Notes under the pieces: model-generated
The model's database searches: none
What the model saw: only the letters and a program-made list of their open reading frames with translations
What the model was told of the DNA's origin: nothing
Made by a program: the position numbers and the translations under genes
Source: Alphaproteobacteria bacterium
GTDB taxonomy: Bacteria > Pseudomonadota > Alphaproteobacteria > Rhodospirillales > WMHbin7
Length of the DNA: 37,886 nt
Direction of reading: 5' to 3'
Assembly (NCBI GenBank): GCA_015232335.1
Contig: JADFZV010000030.1
Coordinates: 1 to 37,886 of the forward strand
Shown here: in pieces, positions 31,025-37,886 of the stretch
Layout: each line of letters starts with the position of its first letter
How positions within the stretch are numbered: position 1 is the stretch's first letter

Positions 31025-33649
31025 ATGAACGCCCCCCCCTCTTCCAAGCCCAAGGCTGGCCCCATCCTTCCCTTGAAGCGGGACAAGAGCACCAAGACGT
31101 TGGTGCTGCTGACCGACAAGATCGCCGACTGGACGATCACCATCGGCGGTCTTTTCGTCATTCTGGCCGTGGCCGGAATCATGATCTTTCTGGTTCAGGT
31201 GGTGGTGCCGCTGTTCACGGGGGCCGAATTAAAATCCAGAACCGAATTTACCCTTCCGCCCGCCTCAGCACCTTCGCTAGCCCATCAGATAGACGAATTC
31301 CATACTGTTCTGGCTGAGATCGGTTCCGACGGCGCGGTCAAGCTGTCGCATGTGGGAACCGGAAAAAGCCTGGGCGGGCTTGATCCGCTGTTCGATCAAC
31401 CGGCCACAGCTTACGGCGCGTCGTTCGATGGCGAAGAGATGATCTTTGGATTTGCCGACGGCACGGTTCGCTTTGCCAGACTCAGGCTTTCATCCTTGAT
31501 CCTGCCCGAATCCGAACTGCCCGAGGGTTTGACGCAGTTGAACGACCGTGACATGACCGACGGCAAGATCGTCTATTCTAAGGTTTCCGGCCACCAGATC
31601 CGCAAAACCAGCTTTTCCTTTTCCGCTGATGAGCCTCAGGCCGTGGCCCCGCCCGGCATTGGTGTCGTCGATATCGATTATCGCGTCGGCGGCACCGACG
31701 AACGTCCGGTCAAGGCCTTTGTGATCCGCGACACAGAGGGCGTGGTGCATCTCAATCTGGCCGAGACGCGCACCAACATGATGACTCAGAAAACGACCAC
31801 CGACGTGACGGAAGTGTCGCTTCCCGGCTTGCCCCAAGGGTTTGTCACGGCCAGCCTTCTGGTCAATGACCGGGGCGATCAGGTCTATGTGGCGGGCACG
31901 GACGGGACGGTCTATCGCTATGACGCGCGCTCGATTCAAAGCCCCGTTCTGGCCGAAACCTTCGACCTGGTTTCCGGCCAAGCCAAGCTGACCGGACTGT
32001 CTTATCTGATCGGTGAACAGTCGCTGGTTGTGACCGACGACCAAGGTTCGGTCGATGTCTTCTTCCGCCTGCCTGCCATCGAGACGGGCGGGAGCGACAA
32101 TTTCACCTTGGTGAAGACGCACTCGCTTGAAAAGCAAAAGGCGGCCATCGTTGCCCTGGTGCCCAGCCAGCGCAACAAGATGTTCCTGTCCGCCGACAAG
32201 GATGGCCATTTATGGCTGCGCCATTCGACCAGCGAACAGACTTTGCTGAAGCTGAGCCTGCCCGAAGGATCGGCCCCGCTGGCCGGTTTGACCATGGCGC
32301 CCAGGGCCGACGGCGTGTTGGCGATCACCGAGGATCGCAAGGCCATTCTGTGGCGCTTTGACGCACCGCATCCAGAAACCACCTTCAACTCCTTGTTCAG
32401 CAAGGTCTGGTACGAAGGCTACGAAGCGCCTTCCTATACTTGGCAGTCCTCGTCGGGTACCGACAGTTTCGAGCCGAAGCTTTCGCTGATTCCTCTGGTC
32501 TTCGGCACGCTGAAGGCGACCGTTTATTCCCTGCTGTTTGCCGTTCCTATCGCCCTCATGGGCGCCATCTACACCTCCGAATTCGTGCATTTCAAGGTCA
32601 GGGCCGTGGTCAAGCCGGGCATGGAGATGATGGCCTCGCTGCCCTCGGTGGTGCTGGGATTCATTGCCGCCCTGGTCATGGCGCCTTTGGTGGAAACCTG
32701 GCTGGCCGCCGTGTTCCTAGGCTTCGTTATGGTGCCGCTATGCCTTCTGATCGCGGCCTATCTGTGGCAACTGGTGCCGGGACCGGTGGTCAGGCGTTTG
32801 GGCGGTGTTGCGAAATTCCTGTTCATCTTCGTCGTGCTGGGCATCGGCTTTCAGATGTCCTTTCTGCTCTCGGGTCCCTTCGAGGCCCTGTTCTTTGCGG
32901 GCGACATGAAATTATGGGCCAACGGCACACTGGGCTCGGATGTCCCCTTTCTAACGCTGATCGTTTGGCCCTTGTCGTTCTTTCTGGTCGAGCTAGCACT
33001 TTCACGTCTTGAGGAAGCAGGGATTCTGCGCCTGATGCCGCAGGGACACGATCTGAAGGCTGGGTTGTTGTCGTTCCTTCGTTGGGGGGCGGTGGTCATG
33101 GCTTCCGGCCTGCTGGCCTGGGTGATGGCCGGTCTTTTGACCAGCCTTGGCGTCGAGGCTCGGGGCGGCGTGGTCGATACCTATGTTCAACGCAATACGC
33201 TGGTGGTGGGATTCGCCATGGGCTTTGCGGTCATACCGCTGATCTACACCCTGGCCGAGGATGCGCTGAACGCCGTGCCCGAACATTTGCGCGCTGCTTC
33301 GCTGGCCTGTGGCGCAACACCTTGGCAGACCTCGATCTCGGTGATTCTGCCGGCAGCGGTCAGCGGCGTCTTTGCCGCCGTCATGGTGGGCATGGGCCGG
33401 GCCGTGGGCGAAACCATGATCGTGGTCATGGCGGCGGGCAACACCGCCTTGATCGACTGGAATATCTTCAATGGCCTCAGGGCATTGTCGGCCAATATCG
33501 CCGTCGAGTTGCCCGAAGCCGTGAAGGATGACACTCTTTACCGGGTCTTGTTCCTGGCGGCGTTGACGCTGTTCGCCATGACCTTCCTGGTCAATACGAT
33601 GGCCGAGATCATCCGCCAGCGATTCCGCAAGAAATCGGTGGCGCTATGA
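31025..33649 (+). CDS. pstC: Phosphate ABC transporter permease PstC (large form)
   Basis: 874-aa permease. The C-terminal 360 residues hold the usual PstC core: AVPIALMGAIYTSEFV opens it, MMASLPSVVLGFIAALVMAP, later a second half with LVVGFAMGFAVIPLIYTLAEDAL, and an EAA-type loop LACGATPWQTSISVILPAAVSG. Residues 40-65 form a first transmembrane helix, followed by about 400 residues of periplasmic, beta-rich repeats (FADGTVRFARL, VYVAGTDGTVYRYDA, WRFDAPHP; WD40/PQQ-like). E. coli PstC has about 320 residues; enlarged forms occur in other proteobacteria. ATG 31025 is preferred over TTG 30977. It overlaps pstA by four bases. Confidence 0.92.
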   Translation: MNAPPSSKPKAGPILPLKRDKSTKTLVLLTDKIADWTITIGGLFVILAVAGIMIFLVQVVVPLFTGAELKSRTEFTLPPASAPSLAHQIDEFHTVLAEIGSDGAVKLSHVGTGKSLGGLDPLFDQPATAYGASFDGEEMIFGFADGTVRFARLRLSSLILPESELPEGLTQLNDRDMTDGKIVYSKVSGHQIRKTSFSFSADEPQAVAPPGIGVVDIDYRVGGTDERPVKAFVIRDTEGVVHLNLAETRTNMMTQKTTTDVTEVSLPGLPQGFVTASLLVNDRGDQVYVAGTDGTVYRYDARSIQSPVLAETFDLVSGQAKLTGLSYLIGEQSLVVTDDQGSVDVFFRLPAIETGGSDNFTLVKTHSLEKQKAAIVALVPSQRNKMFLSADKDGHLWLRHSTSEQTLLKLSLPEGSAPLAGLTMAPRADGVLAITEDRKAILWRFDAPHPETTFNSLFSKVWYEGYEAPSYTWQSSSGTDSFEPKLSLIPLVFGTLKATVYSLLFAVPIALMGAIYTSEFVHFKVRAVVKPGMEMMASLPSVVLGFIAALVMAPLVETWLAAVFLGFVMVPLCLLIAAYLWQLVPGPVVRRLGGVAKFLFIFVVLGIGFQMSFLLSGPFEALFFAGDMKLWANGTLGSDVPFLTLIVWPLSFFLVELALSRLEEAGILRLMPQGHDLKAGLLSFLRWGAVVMASGLLAWVMAGLLTSLGVEARGGVVDTYVQRNTLVVGFAMGFAVIPLIYTLAEDALNAVPEHLRAASLACGATPWQTSISVILPAAVSGVFAAVMVGMGRAVGETMIVVMAAGNTALIDWNIFNGLRALSANIAVELPEAVKDDTLYRVLFLAALTLFAMTFLVNTMAEIIRQRFRKKSVAL

Positions 33650-35391
33650 AATCGGGCGAGACGATGGAGGCTGTTGCCGTGAAACCGACGACCGGCGCCA
33701 TAACCGCAAGGCGCAGCTACGAATCCTCTCTCAGCGCCAGGGGCGAGCCCTTCTTGTGGGGACTGGGGGGCGCCCTGGGCTTTGGCGTTCTTCTGGTCGT
33801 GGGTTTTCTGGTGCTGGTGTTCTGGAACGGCATTACCACCTTCTGGCCCAAGCCGATCGAGGTGGTGACCTTGCTCTCGGGCGAACTGGTGGCGGGCGAG
33901 CCTACGCGCCGAGAAGCTTTCAAGGTAGGCCCTGAAAGGTTGGCTTCGCTGCCCGAGGCGGCGAAGGCCAGGATCATCGCCGACGATCACATTGCCAGGC
34001 GTGTTCTGTTGCGCACCGGCAATTTCGACCTTTACAACGACGATTATCGCTGGATCGAGGATTACAAGATCGAGAAGGTGGAGACGCCTTCGAACCTGTT
34101 CTTCATCGAGCGCCAGGAATGGGGCGCCTTTGTGGGGCGCATCAAATCGCTGTCCAAGGACGGCGCCGTGATCTCTGGCGACGAGCTGACCTATGCTTTT
34201 CTCTCAAGCGAGCAGCAAGAGGCGCGCCAGCGCTTCAGGGCCATCAAGGCGATCGAAAAGGGCGAGATCGGCGAAGTCAATTTCGAGCTGAACCAGGAAC
34301 GCTTGAAGATACGCAAGGCCGTACTCCAGCATGGCGAGGGAGCCCCTGAAACCAAGCGCGTCGAAGCCGAGGTGGAGCAAGCCGCCCTGGCGATGAAGGT
34401 GCGTTTCGAAGCGCTGGCCCTCAAGTCGCAGGAGATCAAGAGCCAGGACTCGAAGATTCTGGTGACGCTTGCCGATATCACGGGCACGGAAAAGGTGACG
34501 CCGCTCTCGCAGATCGTACGCTTCTATCCGGCCAACGATCTGTCGCTTCTTGACAAGGTCGGCATATATCTCTCGCGCTGGAGCGAGTTCCTCACCGACG
34601 ACCCCCGCGAGGCCAATACAGAGGGTGGCGTGCTGCCCGCCATTTTCGGCACCTTCGTTATGACGTTGCTGATGGTGGTGGTGGTGGCTCCCTTCGGCGT
34701 GGTGACCGCGCTTTATCTGCGCGAATATGCCAAGCAGGGTCGGCTGGTTTCCATCGTGCGCATCTCGGTCAACAATCTGGCGGGTGTGCCGTCAATCGTT
34801 TACGGCGTGTTCGGCCTTGGTTTTTTTGCCTATATCCTGGGCGGCAGCATCGATGCGCTGTTCTATCCCGAGCGCTTGCCCAATCCCACCTTCGGCACCG
34901 GCGGCCTGCTCTGGTCAGCGCTGACACTGGCCTTGCTGACCGTGCCCGTCGTCATCGTCGCCACCGAGGAAGCCTTGGCCGCCGTGCCAAAATCGATGCG
35001 CGAAGGCTCGCTGGCCTGCGGGGCCTCGAAATGGCAGACCATCAAGAATATCGTGCTGCCCAGGGCCATGCCCGGCATCATGACTGGTCTGATCCTGGCC
35101 ATGGCCAGGGGGGCGGGCGAAGTAGCGCCCTTGATGCTGGTCGGTGTGGTCAAGCTGGCGCCGGAACTGCCGGTCGATGGCTTCTGGCCCTTCGTTCATC
35201 TCGAACGCAGCTTCATGCATCTGGGCTTCCATATCTTCGATGTCGGGTTTCAGTCGCGCAATTCCGAAGCTGGCAAGCCCATGGTGTTCGTCACCACACT
35301 GCTGTTGATCGCCTTGATCGCCTTAATGAACGCCTCGGCAGTGATCATCCGCAACAGACTGAAGCGCAAATTCATGGTCGGCCATTTCTAG
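33646..35391 (+). CDS. pstA: Phosphate ABC transporter permease PstA (large form)
   Basis: 581-aa permease. The N-terminal helix is at about 37-60. Residues 70-315 form a helical periplasmic insert with an Arg/Glu/Gln-rich coiled coil (FLSSEQQEARQRFRAIKAIE and following). The permease core starts near 325 (LPAIFGTFVMTLLMVVVVAPF) with NLAGVPSIVYGVFGLGFF, ATEEALAAVPKSMREGSLACGA and the EAA loop SKWQTIKNIVLPRAMPGI. E. coli PstA has about 296 residues. The overlap with pstC and the enlarged pair of permeases suggest that both inserts work together. Confidence 0.92.
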   Translation: MKSGETMEAVAVKPTTGAITARRSYESSLSARGEPFLWGLGGALGFGVLLVVGFLVLVFWNGITTFWPKPIEVVTLLSGELVAGEPTRREAFKVGPERLASLPEAAKARIIADDHIARRVLLRTGNFDLYNDDYRWIEDYKIEKVETPSNLFFIERQEWGAFVGRIKSLSKDGAVISGDELTYAFLSSEQQEARQRFRAIKAIEKGEIGEVNFELNQERLKIRKAVLQHGEGAPETKRVEAEVEQAALAMKVRFEALALKSQEIKSQDSKILVTLADITGTEKVTPLSQIVRFYPANDLSLLDKVGIYLSRWSEFLTDDPREANTEGGVLPAIFGTFVMTLLMVVVVAPFGVVTALYLREYAKQGRLVSIVRISVNNLAGVPSIVYGVFGLGFFAYILGGSIDALFYPERLPNPTFGTGGLLWSALTLALLTVPVVIVATEEALAAVPKSMREGSLACGASKWQTIKNIVLPRAMPGIMTGLILAMARGAGEVAPLMLVGVVKLAPELPVDGFWPFVHLERSFMHLGFHIFDVGFQSRNSEAGKPMVFVTTLLLIALIALMNASAVIIRNRLKRKFMVGHF

Positions 35392-35409
35392 GGCCTGGAG
35401 ACTTAAGAT

Positions 35410-36237
35410 ATGAATGCCATCGTCAAGAATACCGGTCAGAGCGAGTTCGAAAGCACGGTCTGCCATATCACGGCCAGCTCTGACGGCCCGGTGATCGAGA
35501 TCAAGGATTTCAATTTGTGGTATGGAAAGGCGCAGGCCCTTTTCAATGTCACCATGAATATCGAAAAGGGGCTGGTGACGGCGCTGATCGGTCCCTCGGG
35601 CTGCGGCAAATCGACCCTGCTCCGCTCGCTCAACCGCATGAACGATCTGATCGAGAATCTCACCATCGCAGGCGGCATGCATCTTGAGGGTTTGCCCATC
35701 TATGGGCCCAAGGTCGATGTGATCGGGCTTAGGAAGCGCATGGGCATGGTGTTCCAAAAGCCCAATCCCTTCCCCAAGTCGATTTACGAGAATGTCATCT
35801 ATCCCCTGCGGGTTGACGGTGTGCGTGATAGAACGGTTCTGGCCGAAGCTTGCGAGCGGGCGCTGAAGGGCTCGGCCCTGTGGGACGAGGTCAAGGATAG
35901 GCTTGATGATAATGCGTTGGGGCTTTCAGGCGGGCAGCAACAGCGCCTGTGCATTGCCCGGGCCATCGCCTCTGACCCCGAAGTGCTGCTGATGGACGAG
36001 CCCTGTTCGGCGCTCGATCCCATCGCCACCTCGAAGATCGAAGAACTGATCGACGAGTTGAAGGGGCATTACACCATCGTTATCGTAACCCATAACATGC
36101 AGCAGGCGGCCCGCGTGTCGCAGAATACCGCTTTCATGTATCTGGGCCGCCTGATCGAATATGGGGACACCGAGGAAATTTTCACCTCGCCCAAGCTTTC
36201 ACGCACCCAAGATTATGTCACCGGCCGCTTCGGCTAA
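35410..36237 (+). CDS. pstB: Phosphate ABC transporter ATP-binding protein PstB
   Basis: 275-aa ATPase of the phosphate importer. Walker [10 protein letters not shown] is at 61-69, the Q-loop in [12 protein letters not shown] (characteristic of PstB) near 113-124, signature LSGGQQQR at 172-179, Walker B VLLMDEP at 192-198, and the switch His in [21 protein letters not shown] after Walker A is diagnostic for PstB. The first 28 residues are an extension beyond the core. A GGAG sequence precedes ATG 35410. Confidence 0.96.
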   Translation: MNAIVKNTGQSEFESTVCHITASSDGPVIEIKDFNLWYGKAQALFNVTMNIEKGLVTALIGPSGCGKSTLLRSLNRMNDLIENLTIAGGMHLEGLPIYGPKVDVIGLRKRMGMVFQKPNPFPKSIYENVIYPLRVDGVRDRTVLAEACERALKGSALWDEVKDRLDDNALGLSGGQQQRLCIARAIASDPEVLLMDEPCSALDPIATSKIEELIDELKGHYTIVIVTHNMQQAARVSQNTAFMYLGRLIEYGDTEEIFTSPKLSRTQDYVTGRFG

Positions 36238-36252
36238 AAGGAAAACGCTGCC

Positions 36253-36972
36253 ATGGTCACCGAACACAGCATCAAGTCGTACGACGAGGAACTGGAGCAT
36301 CTTTCCAAGGCCATAGCCCAAATGGGTGGCTTGGCCGAGGGACAGTTGTCCAGCGCCATTCAGGCGGTGGCCAAGCGCGACAGCGACTTGGCGTCGCGCG
36401 TGGTCAGCCAGGATGCCCGGGTTGACGAACTGGAACAGGAAGTCGATGCGCTAAGCCTGCGCATGCTGGCGCTTAGGCAGCCGGTGGCGGTCGATCTGCG
36501 CGCCATCGTCTCATCCATCAAAATTGCCAGCGATATCGAGCGCATCGCTGACTATGCGGCCAACGTCGCCAAGCGCGCCATGATTCTGAACTCGATGCCC
36601 CCGGTCAAGCCGGTGTCGGCGGTGCCGCGCATGGGGCGCCTGGTTCAAGAGATTTTCAAGGAAGTGCTGGATGCCCTGGTCGAACGCGATGCCGACAAGG
36701 CGCTGGAAGTGTGGAAGCGCGACGAGGAAGTCGACGACATGTATACCAGCATCTTTCGCGAACTGATCACCTATATGATGGAAGATCCGCGCACCATCAC
36801 GGCCTGCACACATCTTCTGTTCATCGCCAAGAATATCGAGCGCATCGGCGACCATGCCACCAATATCGCCGAGCTGATCTATTTCCTGGTGCATGGCAAG
36901 CCCCTGAAGGGCGCGCGGCCCAAAAAGGACACGACAACCACGACCCACGACTTCTCGAGCGAGGAGACATGA
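36253..36972 (+). CDS. phoU: Phosphate signalling protein PhoU
   Basis: 239-aa all-helical protein with two PhoU repeats. In each, a metal-binding E/D-rich signature appears: near 90-102 IKIASDIERIADY, and near 188-205 LLFIAKNIERIGDHATNIAE. PhoU links the Pst transporter to the PhoR kinase and silences the Pho regulon when phosphate is ample. AAAGGAAAA precedes ATG 36253. Its stop overlaps the phoB start (ATGA). Confidence 0.95.
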   Translation: MVTEHSIKSYDEELEHLSKAIAQMGGLAEGQLSSAIQAVAKRDSDLASRVVSQDARVDELEQEVDALSLRMLALRQPVAVDLRAIVSSIKIASDIERIADYAANVAKRAMILNSMPPVKPVSAVPRMGRLVQEIFKEVLDALVERDADKALEVWKRDEEVDDMYTSIFRELITYMMEDPRTITACTHLLFIAKNIERIGDHATNIAELIYFLVHGKPLKGARPKKDTTTTTHDFSSEET

Positions 36973-37661
36973 AGCCGCAAATTCTGATCGTCGAGGACGA
37001 AGCGCCCCTGGTTACGCTTTTGCGCTATAATCTGGAGAAGGAAGGCTATCAGGTAACCGAGGCGGGTGACGGCGACGAGGCCATCATGCTGATCAATGAG
37101 CGCAAACCCGATCTGGTTCTGTTGGATTGGATGTTGCCCGTTCTTTCAGGCATCGAGGTTTGCCGACAGATTCGCAGGAAGCACGATACAAGGGATCTGC
37201 CCGTTATCATGCTGACGGCAAGGGGTGAGGAGGGTGACAAGGTCCGCGCCCTCAATACCGGGGCCGACGATTACATCACCAAGCCTTTTTCGGTGCCCGA
37301 ACTGTTGGCCCGCATTCGCTCGGCCCTTCGTCGCCAGCAGCCTATGCCGGTCAAGGGATCTCTGACCTTTGCCGATCTGGAGATCGATCTGGCCGGTCAT
37401 CGGGTCAGCCGCAATGGCCGTTACATCCATCTGGGGCCTACCGAGTTTCGCCTGCTTCAGTTTCTGATGCAGCATCCGGGCAGCGTCTTTTCCAGGGAGG
37501 CGCTTTTGAATGCCGTCTGGGGGCACGATATTCATGTCGAGCCGCGCACGGTGGATGTGCATATCCGCCGTTTGCGCAAGGCGCTCAACGGCCCCAGCGA
37601 GATTGATCTGATCCGAACCGTGAGGGCGGCTGGCTACGCGCTCGATACCGAGCCTGCCTGA
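36969..37661 (+). CDS. phoB: Phosphate regulon response regulator PhoB
   Basis: 230-aa OmpR/PhoB-class regulator. The receiver has acidic residues Glu9/Asp10, phospho-acceptor Asp53 (LLDWMLP), Thr83 and Lys105 (TKPF). The winged-helix output domain covers about 130-227 (LGPTEFRLLQFLMQHPG, VDVHIRRLRKAL). ATG 36969 is fixed by the receiver's standard opening (KPQILIVEDE) and the phoU overlap. No phoR kinase gene lies on either side in the window. It stops one base into the phnN start. Confidence 0.95.
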   Translation: MKPQILIVEDEAPLVTLLRYNLEKEGYQVTEAGDGDEAIMLINERKPDLVLLDWMLPVLSGIEVCRQIRRKHDTRDLPVIMLTARGEEGDKVRALNTGADDYITKPFSVPELLARIRSALRRQQPMPVKGSLTFADLEIDLAGHRVSRNGRYIHLGPTEFRLLQFLMQHPGSVFSREALLNAVWGHDIHVEPRTVDVHIRRLRKALNGPSEIDLIRTVRAAGYALDTEPA

Positions 37662-37886
37662 TGAACGGTCTGGCGGGAAGGCTGGTTCTGGTTGTCGGCC
37701 CATCGGGGGCGGGCAAGGACAGCGTGATCGCCGAGGCGCGCAATCGTCTGTCCGGCAATTCGCGCTTTGTCTTTGCCACGAGAACCATCACGCGCCCCGC
37801 CGAGGCGGGCGGAGAGATTCACGAGGCCGCCAGCCAATCCGCGTTCGATGCCCGCGAGCAGGCGGGCGGTTTTCTGCTCTCCTGGC
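37661..37886 (+). CDS. phnN: Ribose 1,5-bisphosphate phosphokinase PhnN (partial)
   Basis: Truncated by the window edge after 75 codons. GRLVLVVGPSGAGKDSVIAEA holds the Walker A of the guanylate-kinase-like PhnN, RTITRPAEAGGE follows, and GGFLLSW is the next conserved block. PhnN makes 5-phosphoribosyl 1-diphosphate from ribose 1,5-bisphosphate in phosphonate breakdown. It starts at ATG 37661, overlapping phoB by one base (TGATG), so it is coupled to the Pho operon. C-P lyase genes may follow beyond the window. Confidence 0.85.
   Translation, partial: MNGLAGRLVLVVGPSGAGKDSVIAEARNRLSGNSRFVFATRTITRPAEAGGEIHEAASQSAFDAREQAGGFLLSW

Overview
The window is a GC-rich chromosomal segment from an alphaproteobacterium, most likely of the Rhodospirillales (Magnetospirillum-like). 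The call rests on gene content and order: two phasins, adenosylcobalamin-dependent ribonucleotide reductase (NrdJ), an FtsE-FtsX-YdcF-PlsC operon divergent from an MJ0042-type zinc-ribbon membrane protein, CtaA heme A synthase, and a Pst operon with very large PstC and PstA. This is inference from protein families; no database search was run. Coding density is high. Many neighbouring genes overlap by 4 bases (ATGA or GTGA). No rRNA, tRNA, CRISPR array or complete insertion sequence was recognised.

Layout. 1-5.8 kb: a secreted M48 metalloprotease, apparently frameshifted near its C-terminal region, diverges from a lipoprotein of the gamma-glutamyltransferase fold that lacks recognisable catalytic residues. 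An aminotransferase, UbiK, a YbjN protein, ProC and a TetR-like regulator follow. 5.8-9.2 kb: phasin 1 with a clear promoter and terminator, then an acyl-CoA synthetase and the zinc-ribbon protein on the minus strand. 9.2-14.7 kb: ftsE-ftsX-ydcF-plsC, then nrdJ, preceded by DnaA-box-like motifs. 14.7-16.8 kb: a lower-GC accessory stretch with an uncharacterised winged-helix-like protein carrying a glycine-rich linker, a 21-codon ORF with a strong ribosome binding site, a doubtful ORF containing a 12-bp hairpin, and a RelE/ParE-type toxin-antitoxin pair. 16.8-23.9 kb: an exporter operon (YbbA-like ATPase, methyltransferase, YbbP-like permease, alpha/beta hydrolase) divergent from arylesterase/TesA, a FIST protein and ThpR. 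23.9-27.3 kb: a hybrid-input (but not hybrid-receiver) sensor kinase directly downstream of ctaA. 27.4-29.8 kb: a small lipoprotein, phasin 2 and an AlaX-type editing protein. 29.8-37.9 kb: the phosphate regulon pstS-pstC-pstA-pstB-phoU-phoB, followed by the start of phnN.

How it works together. The Pst/PhoU/PhoB set takes up phosphate and controls its own expression through a long Pho-box array before pstS. A hairpin between pstS and pstC probably lets the binding protein be made in excess. The two phasins, 22 kb apart, share a TGCA-N-TGCA element at the predicted transcription start, which suggests common control by the polyhydroxyalkanoate-responsive repressor. The tesA/ybbA/ybbP divergon keeps the E. 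coli gene order but has gained a methyltransferase and a hydrolase.

The most novel material is the accessory stretch at 14.7-16.8 kb, the catalytically altered gamma-glutamyltransferase-like lipoprotein, and the two regulatory arrays (phasin and pst).
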